Source of the DNA: Streptomyces cellulosae
GTDB lineage: Bacteria; Actinomycetota; Actinomycetes; Streptomycetales; Streptomycetaceae
Direction of reading: 5' to 3'
Length of the DNA: 64,000 bases
Assembly (NCBI GenBank): GCA_014655195.1
Contig: BNBH01000002.1
Location: 300,671-364,670 of the forward strand
Part shown: positions 1 through 9,873 of the stretch, one piece after another
Layout of the letters: each line of letters begins with the position of its first letter
Numbering within the stretch: position 1 is the stretch's first letter
Program-made: the position numbers and the translations under genes
Notes under the pieces: generated by a model
Database searches by the model: none
What the model saw: only the letters and a program-made list of their open reading frames with translations
Told to the model about the DNA's origin: nothing

Positions 1-113
1 TCGTGGTGGCGTTCGTCGGCCTTCCGCAGCAGACGGTCGGTGGCCCAGCCCAGCAGCAGCGTCAGCACCACCGAGCCGCCGACCACGATCAGCGGGCGCA
101 GCACGTCATCCAT
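1..113 (-). CDS. N-terminal fragment of a membrane protein, possibly an MscS-type mechanosensitive channel
   Basis: Only the first 37 codons are inside the window; the gene continues past its left edge. The ATG is at 113 on the minus strand. The visible peptide starts MDDVLRPL and continues with one hydrophobic segment (about residues 8-24), then a basic stretch containing RLLRKADERHH. That fits a first transmembrane helix followed by a cytoplasmic linker. MscS-family channels of Streptomyces often start like this, but no diagnostic pore motif is visible, so the family is a guess. It is divergent from the hydrolase gene at 221. Confidence 0.5.
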   Translation of the reverse strand, partial: MDDVLRPLIVVGGSVVLTLLLGWATDRLLRKADERHH

Positions 114-220
114 GCTCCCGAACCTAACCGGCCCGCTCCGGCATGAACATGTGACTTCCGTCCGGTTCCGGGTAGTGCCGCCCGCGAGGTCCGTCACACC
201 CGGCTGGCACCATGGGTTTC

Positions 221-820
221 ATGAACATCATGCTCTTTCACTCGACCTACGGACTGCGCCCCGCGGTGCACCGGGCCGCGGACCGGCTGCGCGCGGCCGG
301 ACACGAGGTGTGGACGCCGGACCTCTTCGAGGGCCGCACGTTCGACACCGTCGAGGAGGGCATGGAGTACAAGGACGAGGTGGGCAAGGACGAGCTGCTG
401 AAGCGGGCCGTCCTGGCGGCGGCGCCCTACTCGGAGCGCGGCCTGGTGTACGCGGGCTTCTCCTTCGGCGCCTCGGTGGCGCAGACGCTGGCCCTCGGCG
501 ACGAGAAGGCCAAGGGGCTGCTGCTGCTGCACGGCACCTCCGACATCGCGGAGAACGCCGCGGCCGACGGGCTGCCGGTGCAGCTGCACGTCGCCGAGCC
601 GGACCCGTTCGAGACCGACGACTGGCTCACCGCCTGGTACCTGGGCATGGGCCGGGCCGGGGCCGACGTGGAGGTCTACCGGTACGCGGGCGCCGGACAC
701 CTCTACACCGACCCCGACCTGCCCGACCACGACGAGGAGGCCGCCGAGGCCACCTGGCGGACGGCGCTCGGCTTCCTCGACTCGCTGGAGGAGGACGCGG
801 GCCGAGTACCCGCCGAGTGA
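221..820 (+). CDS. Dienelactone hydrolase-family alpha/beta hydrolase
   Basis: This 199-residue protein has the compact alpha/beta-hydrolase layout of dienelactone hydrolase relatives. The nucleophile elbow is GFSFG, so the nucleophile is Ser rather than the Cys of classical dienelactone hydrolases. A histidine in AGHLYTD near residue 165 is the likely catalytic base. An in-frame ATG lies 9 nt upstream (212). I prefer ATG 221 because CACCAT at 208-213 sits 7 nt before it, as expected of a leaderless Streptomyces start, and no Shine-Dalgarno is visible. The stop directly abuts the convergent phoD stop at 821. The substrate is unknown. Confidence 0.8.
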   Translation: MNIMLFHSTYGLRPAVHRAADRLRAAGHEVWTPDLFEGRTFDTVEEGMEYKDEVGKDELLKRAVLAAAPYSERGLVYAGFSFGASVAQTLALGDEKAKGLLLLHGTSDIAENAAADGLPVQLHVAEPDPFETDDWLTAWYLGMGRAGADVEVYRYAGAGHLYTDPDLPDHDEEAAEATWRTALGFLDSLEEDAGRVPAE

Positions 821-2503
821 TCAGACGGGCGCGTCGGCCCGCTCGACCTTCTGCGTGCCGCTGCGCGTGCGGTAGGAGCGGGCCCAGGTCGCGCCGGCGT
901 CCGGCTCGGTGCGGTCGGACAGCACGTAGTAGTCCATCTGCGCCCGCTCGGCCGTGAGGTCCAGCACCCCGAAGCCGTGCCGGTCGGTGTCCACCCAGTG
1001 CACGTGCCGGTTGGCGGCCCGGATCAGCGGGGCGGCGACCGCGGACACCGAGCCCTCGGAGACCTTGAGGATGTCGTCGAGGTTGTCGGAGGTGACCGAC
1101 GTGACCACGAACTCCGTGGCGGCGGACGCCGACAGCGGGTAGGTGCCGGCGTTCACCGGCACGTCGTTCGCCCACGCCATGTGGATGTCGCCGGTGAGGA
1201 ACACCGTGTTGCGGATGGCGTTGGCGCGCAGGTGGGCGAGCAGCTCGCGGCGGTCCGCGGTGTAGCCGTCCCACTGGTCGGTGTTGAGGGCGAGCCCCTC
1301 CTGCGGCAGGCCGAGCAGCTTCGCGAGCGGCTTCAGCAGGCTCGCGGGCAGGGAGCCCAGCGCGAACGGCGAGATCATCACCGAGGTGCCGACCAGCCGC
1401 CAGGTGGTGTCGGACGCCGACAGGCCCGCCTTCAGCCAGTCGAGCTGGGCGCGGCCGGTGAGGGTGCGGCCGGGGTCGTCCACGTCGCCGTCGCCGAGCG
1501 AGACCTGCTGCGAGCGGAAGGTCCGCAGGTCCAGCAGTGACAGGTCGGCCAGCTTGCCGAAGCGCAGCCGCCGGTAGGTGGTGCCCTCGACGGCCGGGCG
1601 GACCGGCATCCACTCGAAGTACGCCTGCTTGGCGGCGGCCTGCCGGGCGGCCCAGGCGCCCTCCGTGCCCTCGGTGTGGTTCTCCGCGCCCCCGGACCAG
1701 GTGTCGTTGGCGAACTCGTGGTCGTCCCACATGGCGACGACCGGGGCGGTGGCGTGCAGCGCCTGGAGGTCCGGGTCGGTCTTGTAGCGGGCGTGCCGGA
1801 CGCGGTAGTCGGCGAGGGTGACGATCTCGTGGGCGGGGGAGTGCGGGCGGACGACCGTGCCGCGGGTGCCGTAGTCGCCGGAGCCGTACTCGTAGATGTA
1901 GTCGCCCAGGTGCAGCCAGGCGTCCAGGTCGCCGCGGGCCGCGAGATGGCGGTACGCGGCGAAGTGCCCGGCCTCCCAGTTGGCGCAGGAGACCACCCCG
2001 AGGCGCAGCCCCGCCACGGAGGCGTCGGGGGCGGGCGCGGTGCGGGTGCGGGCCGCGGGGGAGTCGGCACCGCCGGCGGAGAAGCGGAACCAGTAGTCGG
2101 TGGCGGGCCTGAGGCCGCGGACGTCCGCCTTCACGGTGTGGTCGGAGGCGGCGGTGGCGACGACCGTGCCCTGGGCGACGACGTCGCTGAACGCCCGGTC
2201 GCGGGCGACGGTCCAGCGCACCTCGGTGTCGGGGCCCGCGCCGGAGCCGGGGAGGGCGTCCGGGGTGGGTGTCACGCGGGTCCACAGCAGCACGCCGTCC
2301 GGCAGCGGGTCGCCGGAGGCGACGCCGTGCAGGAAGGCGGGGGCCGACTGGGCGGCGCGGGCGGGCAGTGCCGCGGCGAGCGGTCCGGCCAGCGCCGCGG
2401 TGGCGGCGGCCGCCTTGACGACGGTGCGGCGGCGCGGGGTGAGGGAGGCGGTGTCCGCGGTGGCGGAGACGGCGCTCTCGGTTCTTCCGTGTCGACTGGT
2501 CAC
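821..2503 (-). CDS. phoD: PhoD-type alkaline phosphatase/phosphodiesterase, Tat-exported
   Basis: A 560-residue secreted phosphatase that releases phosphate from phosphate esters outside the cell, probably using Ca/Fe as PhoD enzymes do. The N-terminus carries a twin-arginine signal ([11 protein letters not shown], about residues 23-33) followed by an Ala/Leu-rich core ending near PARAAQ. The PhoD N-domain motif [17 protein letters not shown] comes next, then the metallophosphatase motifs [21 protein letters not shown] and GDIHMAW, in family order and at family length. The start is GTG 2503; a TAACCT box 8 nt upstream suggests a leaderless transcript. Phosphate control is expected for this family, but I did not find a convincing PHO box here. 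Confidence 0.93.
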   Translation of the reverse strand: MTSRHGRTESAVSATADTASLTPRRRTVVKAAAATAALAGPLAAALPARAAQSAPAFLHGVASGDPLPDGVLLWTRVTPTPDALPGSGAGPDTEVRWTVARDRAFSDVVAQGTVVATAASDHTVKADVRGLRPATDYWFRFSAGGADSPAARTRTAPAPDASVAGLRLGVVSCANWEAGHFAAYRHLAARGDLDAWLHLGDYIYEYGSGDYGTRGTVVRPHSPAHEIVTLADYRVRHARYKTDPDLQALHATAPVVAMWDDHEFANDTWSGGAENHTEGTEGAWAARQAAAKQAYFEWMPVRPAVEGTTYRRLRFGKLADLSLLDLRTFRSQQVSLGDGDVDDPGRTLTGRAQLDWLKAGLSASDTTWRLVGTSVMISPFALGSLPASLLKPLAKLLGLPQEGLALNTDQWDGYTADRRELLAHLRANAIRNTVFLTGDIHMAWANDVPVNAGTYPLSASAATEFVVTSVTSDNLDDILKVSEGSVSAVAAPLIRAANRHVHWVDTDRHGFGVLDLTAERAQMDYYVLSDRTEPDAGATWARSYRTRSGTQKVERADAPV

Positions 2504-2511
2504 AGCCGATC

Positions 2512-2517
2512 AGGTTA
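2512..2517 (-). promoter_or_regulatory. Candidate -10 box (TAACCT) of leaderless phoD
   Basis: TAACCT on the minus strand ends 8 nt before the GTG start of phoD, the same geometry as the TAGGNT boxes elsewhere in the window. No Shine-Dalgarno precedes the GTG. Confidence 0.4.
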
Positions 2518-2547
2518 CTGACGCGTACATGCCGCGTGTAGACGCCG

Positions 2548-2579
2548 GAGCGGGCGAACCCGGGAAAGTTCGCCCGCTC
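2548..2579 (-). terminator. Hairpin terminator after the DsbA-like gene
   Basis: Inverted repeat GAGCGGGCGAAC / GTTCGCCCGCTC (12 bp, 8-nt loop), 35 nt after the stop of the 2615-3427 gene and upstream of phoD. It separates the two minus-strand genes. Confidence 0.7.
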
Positions 2580-2614
2580 TTCAACCACCCGTCGGCGGGG
2601 CGTCGTCGGGTACG

Positions 2615-3427
2615 TCAGCCCTTGAGTGCCTTGTCGACCGCCGTGGTGAACTCGGCCGCCGTCATGGGCGCGTTCTGCCCGTCGGAGCCGGTCAGCTTCT
2701 CGCCGTCCATCTTCACGGTCGGCGTGCCCTGGACGTCGCTGCTGTCGAACTTGTCCGACATCTCCAGCGCCCAGCGGTCGTAGGTGCCGTCCTTCACGGC
2801 CGCCTGGAACTCCTTGTTGTTCTTCAGGGCGTCCACCGTGTCGGCGATCTTGATCAGGTAGGCGTCGTCCTTGAACGTGTCGTCCGTCTCCTCGGGGTGG
2901 AACTCCGAGGAGTAGAGGGCCGACTTGTACTCCAGGAACGCCTCGGGGCTCACGTTCAGCGCGGCGCCCAGGGCGCTCAGCGCGTTCTTCGAGCCCTCGC
3001 CGGTGAGATTGCGGTCCAGGAACGAGGCGCCTATGAACTGCAGCTTGTACTTGCCGTCCGCGACGTCCTTCTCGATCGTCCCGCCGACCGCCTGCTCGAA
3101 GGAGGCGCAGATCGGGCAGCGCGGGTCCTCGTAGACCTCGAGGGTCTTCTTCGCGTCGGCCTTGCCGATGACGACGGTCGTGCCGTCCTTGCCGCTGGTG
3201 TTCGCCGGCTTGACCAGCTTCGCGCTCTTCGCGGCCTCCCAGTGGTCCGGCTTGTTCGCCTGGACCACCGCGTAGCCGATGCCGCCGGCCGCGGCCAGCA
3301 CGCCGACCACGGACGCGGCGACGATCAGCTGCCGCCTGACCTTCGCCTTCTTCGCCTGACGCTCGCGCTCCTGACGCAGACGCTCGCGCGCCGCCGTCTT
3401 GGCCGTCTGGCTGTTCCGCTTGCTCAT
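2615..3427 (-). CDS. Membrane-anchored DsbA-like thioredoxin-fold protein
   Basis: A 270-residue protein with a basic, coiled N-terminus (MSKRNSQTAK...), one transmembrane anchor at about residues 40-60, and an extracytoplasmic DsbA/thioredoxin fold. The redox motif is CPIC in EDPRCPICASFEQ, and the cis-Pro loop is TPTVKMDG. It probably forms, isomerises or reduces disulfides in exported proteins. ATG 3427 has a GGAG about 9 nt upstream; a longer reading to 3454 exists but lacks support. A paralogue lies at 33770-34546 (CPAC). A multi-histidine membrane protein starts 0.8 kb upstream on the same strand. Confidence 0.85.
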   Translation of the reverse strand: MSKRNSQTAKTAARERLRQERERQAKKAKVRRQLIVAASVVGVLAAAGGIGYAVVQANKPDHWEAAKSAKLVKPANTSGKDGTTVVIGKADAKKTLEVYEDPRCPICASFEQAVGGTIEKDVADGKYKLQFIGASFLDRNLTGEGSKNALSALGAALNVSPEAFLEYKSALYSSEFHPEETDDTFKDDAYLIKIADTVDALKNNKEFQAAVKDGTYDRWALEMSDKFDSSDVQGTPTVKMDGEKLTGSDGQNAPMTAAEFTTAVDKALKG

Positions 3428-3527
3428 GGTGATGTCTCCACAGGGGACGCACACGGGTCGTGTGCGGAGGTGCGTACGGGGGGGGGGACTGCAGATGCTC
3501 GGACGGCCGCCCGGGGCGTGATCCGCC

Positions 3528-4235
3528 TCAGGCGGCGAGGGAGCACGGCGGCCCGCGCCGTCCCAGGGAGTGCGCGAGGAGCAGGGTGCGCGCCATGGTC
3601 GCGCGGTGCGGCGTGCGGACCGGCCGGCCCGCCTTCGGCGCCCGGCGCACGGTCACCACGGAGACGGCCAGCAGCAGCGGACGGACCGCCGTCGACGCCG
3701 TCGCCGCGACCGCGCCCAGCAGCTGGGCCAGCGCCCGCTCCCCGCGGCGCAGCCAGGCGGCGGCGAACAGGCCCACCCCGATGTGCGCGCCCAGCAGCAG
3801 CCAGGCGGTCGCCGGACCCGCCTCGGCCAGCACCGCCGCCACCCGGTCGCCGCCCTCGGCGGCGTGCCCGGTGACCCGGGCCAGCGGCGCGCCCACCCCG
3901 GTGCCGTCGCCGCACAGCACGTCGAACCCGACGGAGCGCAGGGGACCGGCGACCGGGCCGCCCATGCGGCCGTAGCAGACGTGCTGGCCGGTGGTGAAGA
4001 CCGTGTCGGCGGCCAGCTCCAGCGGGATCAGCAGGGCGGCGATCCGCCCGAAGGAACGCTCCCGCCCCGCGAGCGCGTACGCCAGGCCGAACACGGCGGC
4101 GCCGATCGCGGCCACCGTGTTCAGCGGCAGCGGGGCCCCGGACAGCAGCACGTGCGACGCGGTGCTGAGCGTCACGACGACAGCCGTGAACAGCGCCGCG
4201 CGAACGGCTCTGAGCTGGGGTCCGGATATGTCCAT
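3528..4235 (-). CDS. Polytopic membrane protein with intramembrane histidines
   Basis: A 235-residue protein of unrecognised function with four to five hydrophobic helices. Histidines recur at helix ends in similar settings (SHVLLSG, GQHVCYG, GAHIGVG), which could ligate a metal or haem; that is inference only. The C-terminus is basic (RRAPKAGRPVRTPHR) and probably cytoplasmic. It starts at ATG 4235, downstream of DUF2252 and upstream of the DsbA-like gene on the same strand, with 100 nt to the latter. A link with thiol or metal handling is possible from context alone. Confidence 0.65.
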   Translation of the reverse strand: MDISGPQLRAVRAALFTAVVVTLSTASHVLLSGAPLPLNTVAAIGAAVFGLAYALAGRERSFGRIAALLIPLELAADTVFTTGQHVCYGRMGGPVAGPLRSVGFDVLCGDGTGVGAPLARVTGHAAEGGDRVAAVLAEAGPATAWLLLGAHIGVGLFAAAWLRRGERALAQLLGAVAATASTAVRPLLLAVSVVTVRRAPKAGRPVRTPHRATMARTLLLAHSLGRRGPPCSLAA

Positions 4236-4303
4236 GGCGGCTACGAGTGTGGCACGTGCTCCGTTAAGGGATCCCTAAAGGGGCCCTGTGAATGTGCGGA
4301 AGG

Positions 4304-5650
4304 TTACAGCCCCGGAATCCGGCCGTTGCGGAACAGGTCGAGGAAGATCTGGTGGTCCCGGCGGGCCCGCGCCCCGTAGTCGTGGGCGAAGTCCACGAGC
4401 AGCGGCGTCAGCGCGTCCTCGTCGGCCGCGATGGCCGCGTCGATGGCCCGCTCCGTGGAGAACGGCACCAGCGACTCGCCGGAGGTGTCGTCCGCCGCCG
4501 CGTGCATCGCCGCCGTCGCCCGGCCCAGGTCGGCGACCACCAGCGCCATCTCCTCCGGGTCGTCCAGGTCGCTCCAGTCCAGGTCCACCGCGTACGGCGA
4601 GACCTCCGCGACCAGCTGTCCGGCGCCGTCCAGCTCGGTCCAGCCCAGCCACGGGTCGGCGTGCGCCTGCAGGGCCCGCTGGGAGATCACCGTGCGGTGC
4701 CCCTCGTGCAGGAAGTACTCCCGCACCGCCGGGTCCGCGATGTGCCGGGAGACGGCGGGGGTCTGCGCCTGCTTGACGTAGATCACGACGTCGTTCTCCA
4801 GGGCGTCGCTGTGCCCCTCGAGCAGGATGTTGTACGACGGCAGCCCGGCCGAGCCGATGCCGATCCCGCGGCGGCCCACCACGTCCTTCACGCGGTAGGA
4901 GTCCGGGCGGGCCAGCGAGGAGTCCGGCAACGTCTCCAGATAGCCGTCGAACGCGGCGAGCACCTTGTAGCGCGTGGCCGCGTCCAGCTCGACCGCGCCG
5001 CCGCCGGCCGTGAAGCGGCGCTCGAAGTCGCGGATCTCCGTCATCGAGTCCAGCAGCGAGAACCGGGTCAGCGACCGGGCGTCCCGCAGCACGTCCAGCA
5101 GCGGACCCTGCGCGGTGTCCAGCGTGAACGGCGGCACCTCGTCGTCCTTCGCGCCCGTCGCCAGGGCGTGGATCCGCTCCCGGTAGGCGGCCCCGTACAC
5201 CGACACCAGGTCGGTGATCTGCTCGTCGCTGAGCGCCTTCGCGTAGCCGATCAGCGCCATCGACGCCGCGAACCGCTTCAGGTCCCACAGGAAGGGGCCG
5301 ACGTACGCCTCGTCGAAGTCGTTGACGTTGAACACGAGGCGGCCGTTGGAGTCCATGTACGTGCCGAAGTTCTCCGCGTGCAGATCGCCGTGGATCCACA
5401 CGCGCGACGTGCGCTCGTCCAGGTACGGCCCGCTGTACGCGGCGCCGCCGTGCCCGCCGTGCTCGGCGGACAGGTCGTGGTAGAAGAGGCTCGCCGTTCC
5501 GCGGTAGAACGCGAACGCCGACGCCGCCATCTTCCGGAACTTCACCCGGAACGCGGCCGGGTCGGCGGCCAGGAGCTCGCCGAAGGCGGTGTCGAGGACG
5601 GCGAGGATCTCCTCGCCGCGGTGCTCGTCGCTGAGCTGCGGGTCCGGCAT
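4304..5650 (-). CDS. DUF2252 domain-containing protein
   Basis: A 448-residue DUF2252 protein with kinase-like conserved motifs: WIHGDLHAENFG (about residue 80), FNVNDFDEAYVGPFLWDLKR, and later VGRRGIGIGSAGLPSYNILLEG. The HGDLHxxN and NDFDE pair resembles the catalytic and metal-binding loops of aminoglycoside-phosphotransferase-like folds, but no substrate is established for the family. The ATG at 5650 has an AGGAGGC Shine-Dalgarno. Divergent from dnaE across 204 nt. An apparent very long reading frame extending upstream through dnaE is only a GC-driven antisense frame. Confidence 0.88.
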   Translation of the reverse strand: MPDPQLSDEHRGEEILAVLDTAFGELLAADPAAFRVKFRKMAASAFAFYRGTASLFYHDLSAEHGGHGGAAYSGPYLDERTSRVWIHGDLHAENFGTYMDSNGRLVFNVNDFDEAYVGPFLWDLKRFAASMALIGYAKALSDEQITDLVSVYGAAYRERIHALATGAKDDEVPPFTLDTAQGPLLDVLRDARSLTRFSLLDSMTEIRDFERRFTAGGGAVELDAATRYKVLAAFDGYLETLPDSSLARPDSYRVKDVVGRRGIGIGSAGLPSYNILLEGHSDALENDVVIYVKQAQTPAVSRHIADPAVREYFLHEGHRTVISQRALQAHADPWLGWTELDGAGQLVAEVSPYAVDLDWSDLDDPEEMALVVADLGRATAAMHAAADDTSGESLVPFSTERAIDAAIAADEDALTPLLVDFAHDYGARARRDHQIFLDLFRNGRIPGL

Positions 5651-5854
5651 CGCTGGGTGCCTCCTGGTGCGGGATCTCGGGGACGGCCGTGCCGTCGCCC
5701 TGCCTAACGTGCCACGGTGCGCGGGAGTGCCCGGCCCCCCGCCCGACGGTACGCGGGGAAGGGCTCCGGGTGTCAGTGCCGGGGCATAGACTTCGACGCT
5801 GTCCCCCGGGACCCGTCCACCCGCTGCCGATGAGATCTCCCTGGAGGCCGCACC

Positions 5855-8800
5855 GTGTCGAAGCCGCCGTTCACGCACCTGCACGTCCACACCCAGTACT
5901 CGCTGCTGGACGGTGCCGCGCGGCTGAAGGACATGTTCAACGCCTGCAACGAGATGGGCATGACGCACATCGCCATGTCCGACCACGGCAACCTGCACGG
6001 GGCGTACGACTTCTTCCACACCGCGCAGAAGGCCGGCGTCACCCCGATCATCGGCATCGAGGCGTACGTCGCCCCCGAGTCCCGGCGCAACAAGCGCAAG
6101 ATCCAGTGGGGCCAGCCGCACCAGAAGCGGGACGACGTCTCCGGCTCCGGCGGTTACACCCACAAGACGATGTGGGCGGTGAACAGCACCGGACTGCACA
6201 ACCTCTTCCGGCTCTCCTCCGACGCCTACGCCGAGGGCTGGCTGCAGAAGTGGCCCCGCATGGACAAGGAGACCATCGCCAAGTGGTCGGAGGGCATCGT
6301 CGCCTCCACCGGCTGCCCCTCCGGCGAGGTCCAGACCCGGCTCCGCCTCGGCCATTTCGACGAGGCACTCAAGGCCGCCGCCGACTACCAGGACATCTTC
6401 GGCAAGGACCGGTACTTCCTGGAGCTGATGGACCACGGCATCGACATCGAGCACCGGGTCCGCGACGGCCTGCTGGAGATCGGCAGGAAGCTCGGCATCC
6501 CGCCCCTGGTCACCAACGACTCGCACTACACGTACGCGCACGAGGCCGCGGCGCACGACGCGCTGCTGTGCATCCAGACCGGCAAGAACCTCTCCGACCC
6601 GGACCGCTTCAAGTTCGACGGCACCGGCTACTACCTGAAGTCCACGGACGAGATGTACGCCATCGACTCCTCGGACGCCTGGCAGCAGGGCTGCGCCAAC
6701 ACCCGGCTGATCGCCGAGATGGTCGACACCACGGGCATGTTCGTCAAGCGCGACCTGATGCCCAAGTTCGACATCCCCGAGGGATACACCGAGGTCAGCT
6801 GGTTCCGTGAGGAAGTCATGCGCGGCATGAACCGCCGCTTCCCCGACGGCATCCCGGACGACCGCATGAAGCAGGTCGAGTACGAGATGGACACCATCAT
6901 CTCGATGGGCTTCCCGGGCTACTTCCTCGTGGTCGCCGACTTCATCATGTGGGCCAAGAAGCAGGGCATCGCGGTCGGCCCCGGACGAGGCTCCGCGGCC
7001 GGTTCGATCGTCGCCTACGCCCTCGGCATCACCGACCTCGACCCGATCCCGCACGGCCTGATCTTCGAGCGGTTCCTCAACCCCGAGCGCATCTCCATGC
7101 CCGACGTCGACATCGACTTCGACGAGCGCAGGCGCGTCGAGGTCATCCGGTACGTCACGGAGAAGTACGGCGCCGACAAGGTCGCCATGATCGGCACCTA
7201 CGGCACCATCAAGGCGAAGAACGCCATCAAGGACTCCGCGCGCGTCCTCGGCTACCCGTACGCGATGGGCGACCGCATCACCAAGGCCATGCCCGCCGAC
7301 GTCCTCGGCAAGGGCATCCCGCTGTCCGGCATCACCGACCCCTCGCACCCCCGCTACTCGGAGGCCGGCGAGGTCCGCGGGATGTACGAGAACGAGCCCG
7401 ACGTGAAGAAGGTCATCGACACCGCCAAGGGCGTCGAGGGCCTGGTGCGGCAGATGGGCGTGCACGCGGCCGGCGTGATCATGTCCAGCGAGACCATCAC
7501 CGACCACGTCCCGGTCTGGGTCCGGCACACCGACGGCGTGACCATCACGCAGTGGGACTACCCGAGCTGCGAGTCGCTCGGCCTGCTGAAGATGGACTTC
7601 CTGGGCCTGCGCAACCTGACCATCATGGACGACGCCGTCAAGATGGTGAAGGCCAACAAGGGCATCGACATCGACCTGCTGTCGCTGCCCCTGGACGACC
7701 CCACGACCTTCGAACTGCTCCAGCGCGGCGACACCCTCGGCGTGTTCCAGTTCGACGGCGGCCCCATGCGCTCCCTGCTCCGGCTGATGAAGCCGGACAA
7801 CTTCGAGGACATCTCCGCCGTCTCGGCCCTGTACCGGCCGGGCCCGATGGGCATGAACTCGCACACGAACTACGCCCTGCGCAAGAACGGCCAGCAGGAG
7901 ATCACCCCGATCCACCCCGAGCTGGAGGAGCCGCTCAGGGAGGTCCTGGACGTCACCTACGGCCTGATCGTCTACCAGGAGCAGGTGCAGAAGGCCGCCC
8001 AGATCATCGCCGGCTACTCGCTCGGCGAGGCCGACATCCTCCGCCGCGTGATGGGCAAGAAGAAGCCGGAGGAGCTGGAGAAGAACTTCGTCATCTTCCA
8101 GGCCGGCGCCCGCAAGAACGGCTACAGCGACGAGGCCATCCAGGCGCTCTGGGACGTGCTGGTGCCGTTCGCCGGCTACGCCTTCAACAAGGCGCACTCC
8201 GCCGCGTACGGACTGGTCTCCTACTGGACCGCCTACCTCAAGGCGAACCACCCCGCCGAGTACATGGCGGCGCTGCTCACCTCGGTGAAGGACGACAAGG
8301 ACAAGTCCGCGGTCTACCTCAACGAGTGCCGCCGCATGGGCATCCGGGTGCTCCCGCCGAACGTGAACGAGTCCGAGTCCAACTTCGCCGCCCAGGGCGA
8401 CGATGTGATCCTCTTCGGCCTCTCCGCCGTGCGCAACGTCGGCACCAACGTGGTGGAGTCGATCATCAAGTGCCGCAAGGCCAAGGGGAAGTACACGTCC
8501 TTCCCGGACTACCTCGACAAGGTCGACGCGGTCGTCTGCAACAAGCGCACCACCGAGTCCCTGATCAAGGCCGGCGCCTTCGACACCCTGGGCCATACCC
8601 GTAAGGGCCTCACCGCGCAGTACGAGCCGATGATCGACAACGTGGTCGCGGTCAAGCGCAAGGAGGCCGAGGGACAGTTCGACCTCTTCGGCGGCATGGG
8701 CGAGGAGCAGAGCGACGAACCGGGCTTCGGCCTGGACGTGCAGTTCACCGACGAGGAGTGGGACAAGACGTACCTGCTCGCGCAGGAGCGCGAGATGCTC

Positions 8801-9394
8801 GGCCTCTACGTCTCCGACCACCCGCTGTTCGGTCTGGAGCACGTGCTGTCCGACAAGGCCGACGCGGGCATCTCCCAGCTCACCGGCGGCGACTTCGGCG
8901 ACGGCGCGGTGGTCACCATCGGCGGCATCATCTCCGGCCTCCAGCGCAAGATGACCAAGCAGGGCAACGCCTGGGCGATCGCCACCGTGGAAGACCTCGC
9001 GGGCTCCATCGAGTGCATGTTCTTCCCCGCGACCTACCAGCTCGTCTCGACGCAACTGGTCGAGGACGCCGTGGTGTTCGTCAAGGGCCGGCTCGACAAG
9101 CGGGAGGACGTGCCCCGGCTGGTCGCCATGGAGCTGATGGTCCCCGACCTGTCCAACGCGGGCACCAACGCGCCCGTGGTGCTGACCATCCCGGCCACCC
9201 GTGTGACCCCGCCGATGGTCAGCCGGCTCGGCGAGATCCTCACCCACCACAAGGGCGACAGCGAGGTCCGCATCAAGCTCCAGGGTCCGACGAAGACGAC
9301 GGTGCTGCGGCTCGACCGGCACCGGGTCAAGCCCGACCCGGCCCTGTTCGGCGACCTGAAGGTGCTGCTCGGCCCGTCCTGCCTGGCCGGTTAG
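5855..9394 (+). CDS. dnaE: DNA polymerase III alpha subunit
   Basis: The 1179-residue catalytic subunit of the replicative DNA polymerase (DnaE1 type). It opens with the PHP domain ([22 protein letters not shown]), then the C-family polymerase core with [10 protein letters not shown] and the catalytic aspartates in [12 protein letters not shown] (about residues 416-425), then the YQEQVQ and [10 protein letters not shown] motifs, helix-hairpin-helix and a C-terminal OB domain (about residues 1000-1090). Length is normal. The GTG start has a GGAGG-type ribosome site. TAGACT at 5787-5792 is a plausible -10 box. A strong terminator follows at 9416. Confidence 0.98.
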   Translation: MSKPPFTHLHVHTQYSLLDGAARLKDMFNACNEMGMTHIAMSDHGNLHGAYDFFHTAQKAGVTPIIGIEAYVAPESRRNKRKIQWGQPHQKRDDVSGSGGYTHKTMWAVNSTGLHNLFRLSSDAYAEGWLQKWPRMDKETIAKWSEGIVASTGCPSGEVQTRLRLGHFDEALKAAADYQDIFGKDRYFLELMDHGIDIEHRVRDGLLEIGRKLGIPPLVTNDSHYTYAHEAAAHDALLCIQTGKNLSDPDRFKFDGTGYYLKSTDEMYAIDSSDAWQQGCANTRLIAEMVDTTGMFVKRDLMPKFDIPEGYTEVSWFREEVMRGMNRRFPDGIPDDRMKQVEYEMDTIISMGFPGYFLVVADFIMWAKKQGIAVGPGRGSAAGSIVAYALGITDLDPIPHGLIFERFLNPERISMPDVDIDFDERRRVEVIRYVTEKYGADKVAMIGTYGTIKAKNAIKDSARVLGYPYAMGDRITKAMPADVLGKGIPLSGITDPSHPRYSEAGEVRGMYENEPDVKKVIDTAKGVEGLVRQMGVHAAGVIMSSETITDHVPVWVRHTDGVTITQWDYPSCESLGLLKMDFLGLRNLTIMDDAVKMVKANKGIDIDLLSLPLDDPTTFELLQRGDTLGVFQFDGGPMRSLLRLMKPDNFEDISAVSALYRPGPMGMNSHTNYALRKNGQQEITPIHPELEEPLREVLDVTYGLIVYQEQVQKAAQIIAGYSLGEADILRRVMGKKKPEELEKNFVIFQAGARKNGYSDEAIQALWDVLVPFAGYAFNKAHSAAYGLVSYWTAYLKANHPAEYMAALLTSVKDDKDKSAVYLNECRRMGIRVLPPNVNESESNFAAQGDDVILFGLSAVRNVGTNVVESIIKCRKAKGKYTSFPDYLDKVDAVVCNKRTTESLIKAGAFDTLGHTRKGLTAQYEPMIDNVVAVKRKEAEGQFDLFGGMGEEQSDEPGFGLDVQFTDEEWDKTYLLAQEREMLGLYVSDHPLFGLEHVLSDKADAGISQLTGGDFGDGAVVTIGGIISGLQRKMTKQGNAWAIATVEDLAGSIECMFFPATYQLVSTQLVEDAVVFVKGRLDKREDVPRLVAMELMVPDLSNAGTNAPVVLTIPATRVTPPMVSRLGEILTHHKGDSEVRIKLQGPTKTTVLRLDRHRVKPDPALFGDLKVLLGPSCLAG

Positions 9395-9415
9395 GCATCG
9401 GCCCCCGACGCGCCG

Positions 9416-9446
9416 GAGGGGCGCACCCGTGACGGGTGCGCCCCTC
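9416..9446 (+). terminator. Terminator after dnaE
   Basis: Perfect 13-bp stem GAGGGGCGCACCC / GGGTGCGCCCCTC with a 5-nt loop, followed by TTCCT, 21 nt after the dnaE stop. It can also end the convergent small gene whose stop is at 9486. Confidence 0.88.
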
Positions 9447-9485
9447 TTCCTGTGCTACCGGGCCGCAACGGCCCTCACACGGGTG

Positions 9486-9653
9486 TCAGTTGTGGCCGAA
9501 CCGCTTCTGCCGGCCCTTGCCGGGGCCGACCTCGCCGGGCACCACCTGCGTGGTGCGCTGCTCGTCCGGGGTCTCCAGGGTGGACGTCTGCGCGGCGCGC
9601 GGGGCGCGCTCGGCCTGGGGCTGCTTACGGTCACGGTTCTTGTTCTTGGCCAT
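9486..9653 (-). CDS. Small basic hypothetical protein (55 aa)
   Basis: A 55-codon reading frame starts at ATG 9653 directly behind a textbook AGGAGG Shine-Dalgarno (spacing 7). The product begins MAKNKNRDRKQPQAE and ends GKGRQKRFGHN. Both ends are rich in Lys/Arg and the middle is acidic/Thr-rich, so it is probably disordered and cytoplasmic. The strong ribosome site, sharp stop and convergent terminator make it a real gene. I recognise the general type as a conserved Streptomyces small protein but know no function. Confidence 0.75.
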   Translation of the reverse strand: MAKNKNRDRKQPQAERAPRAAQTSTLETPDEQRTTQVVPGEVGPGKGRQKRFGHN

Positions 9654-9873
9654 GGTGTTGCCTCCTGTGGGGACTAGGGGCCAGGGCCGAATTCAGATTC
9701 ACACAAGCCGATAACCATCGCATGTCAGACAATTACCGTCTGTAATGGGCGGGTCGGGGGAGGAAGTGTGGAAACGCCACGCCGAAGATCGAGTTCGGGC
9801 CGTTAACACCGGCGGGGTCGGGCAGACTCGAAGGAAGCCCGAAGCCAAACCTCCCGGAAAGAGGGTGGATCGC

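Noticed and set aside
2504..2614. A PHO box upstream of phoD
   Set aside because: The only GTTCGCC-like unit lies inside the terminator stem at 2548-2579, and no adjacent 11-nt repeat supports it.
627..3452. A 941-codon minus-strand frame spanning phoD and the DsbA-like gene
   Set aside because: Arg/Pro/Gly-rich shadow; the real genes in other frames carry signal peptides and active-site motifs.
4304..9322. A 1672-codon minus-strand open frame covering dnaE
   Set aside because: Only its last 448 codons (from ATG 5650) show a protein family (DUF2252). The rest is the GC-driven antisense shadow of dnaE with His/Val/Asp/Gly-rich low-complexity translation.
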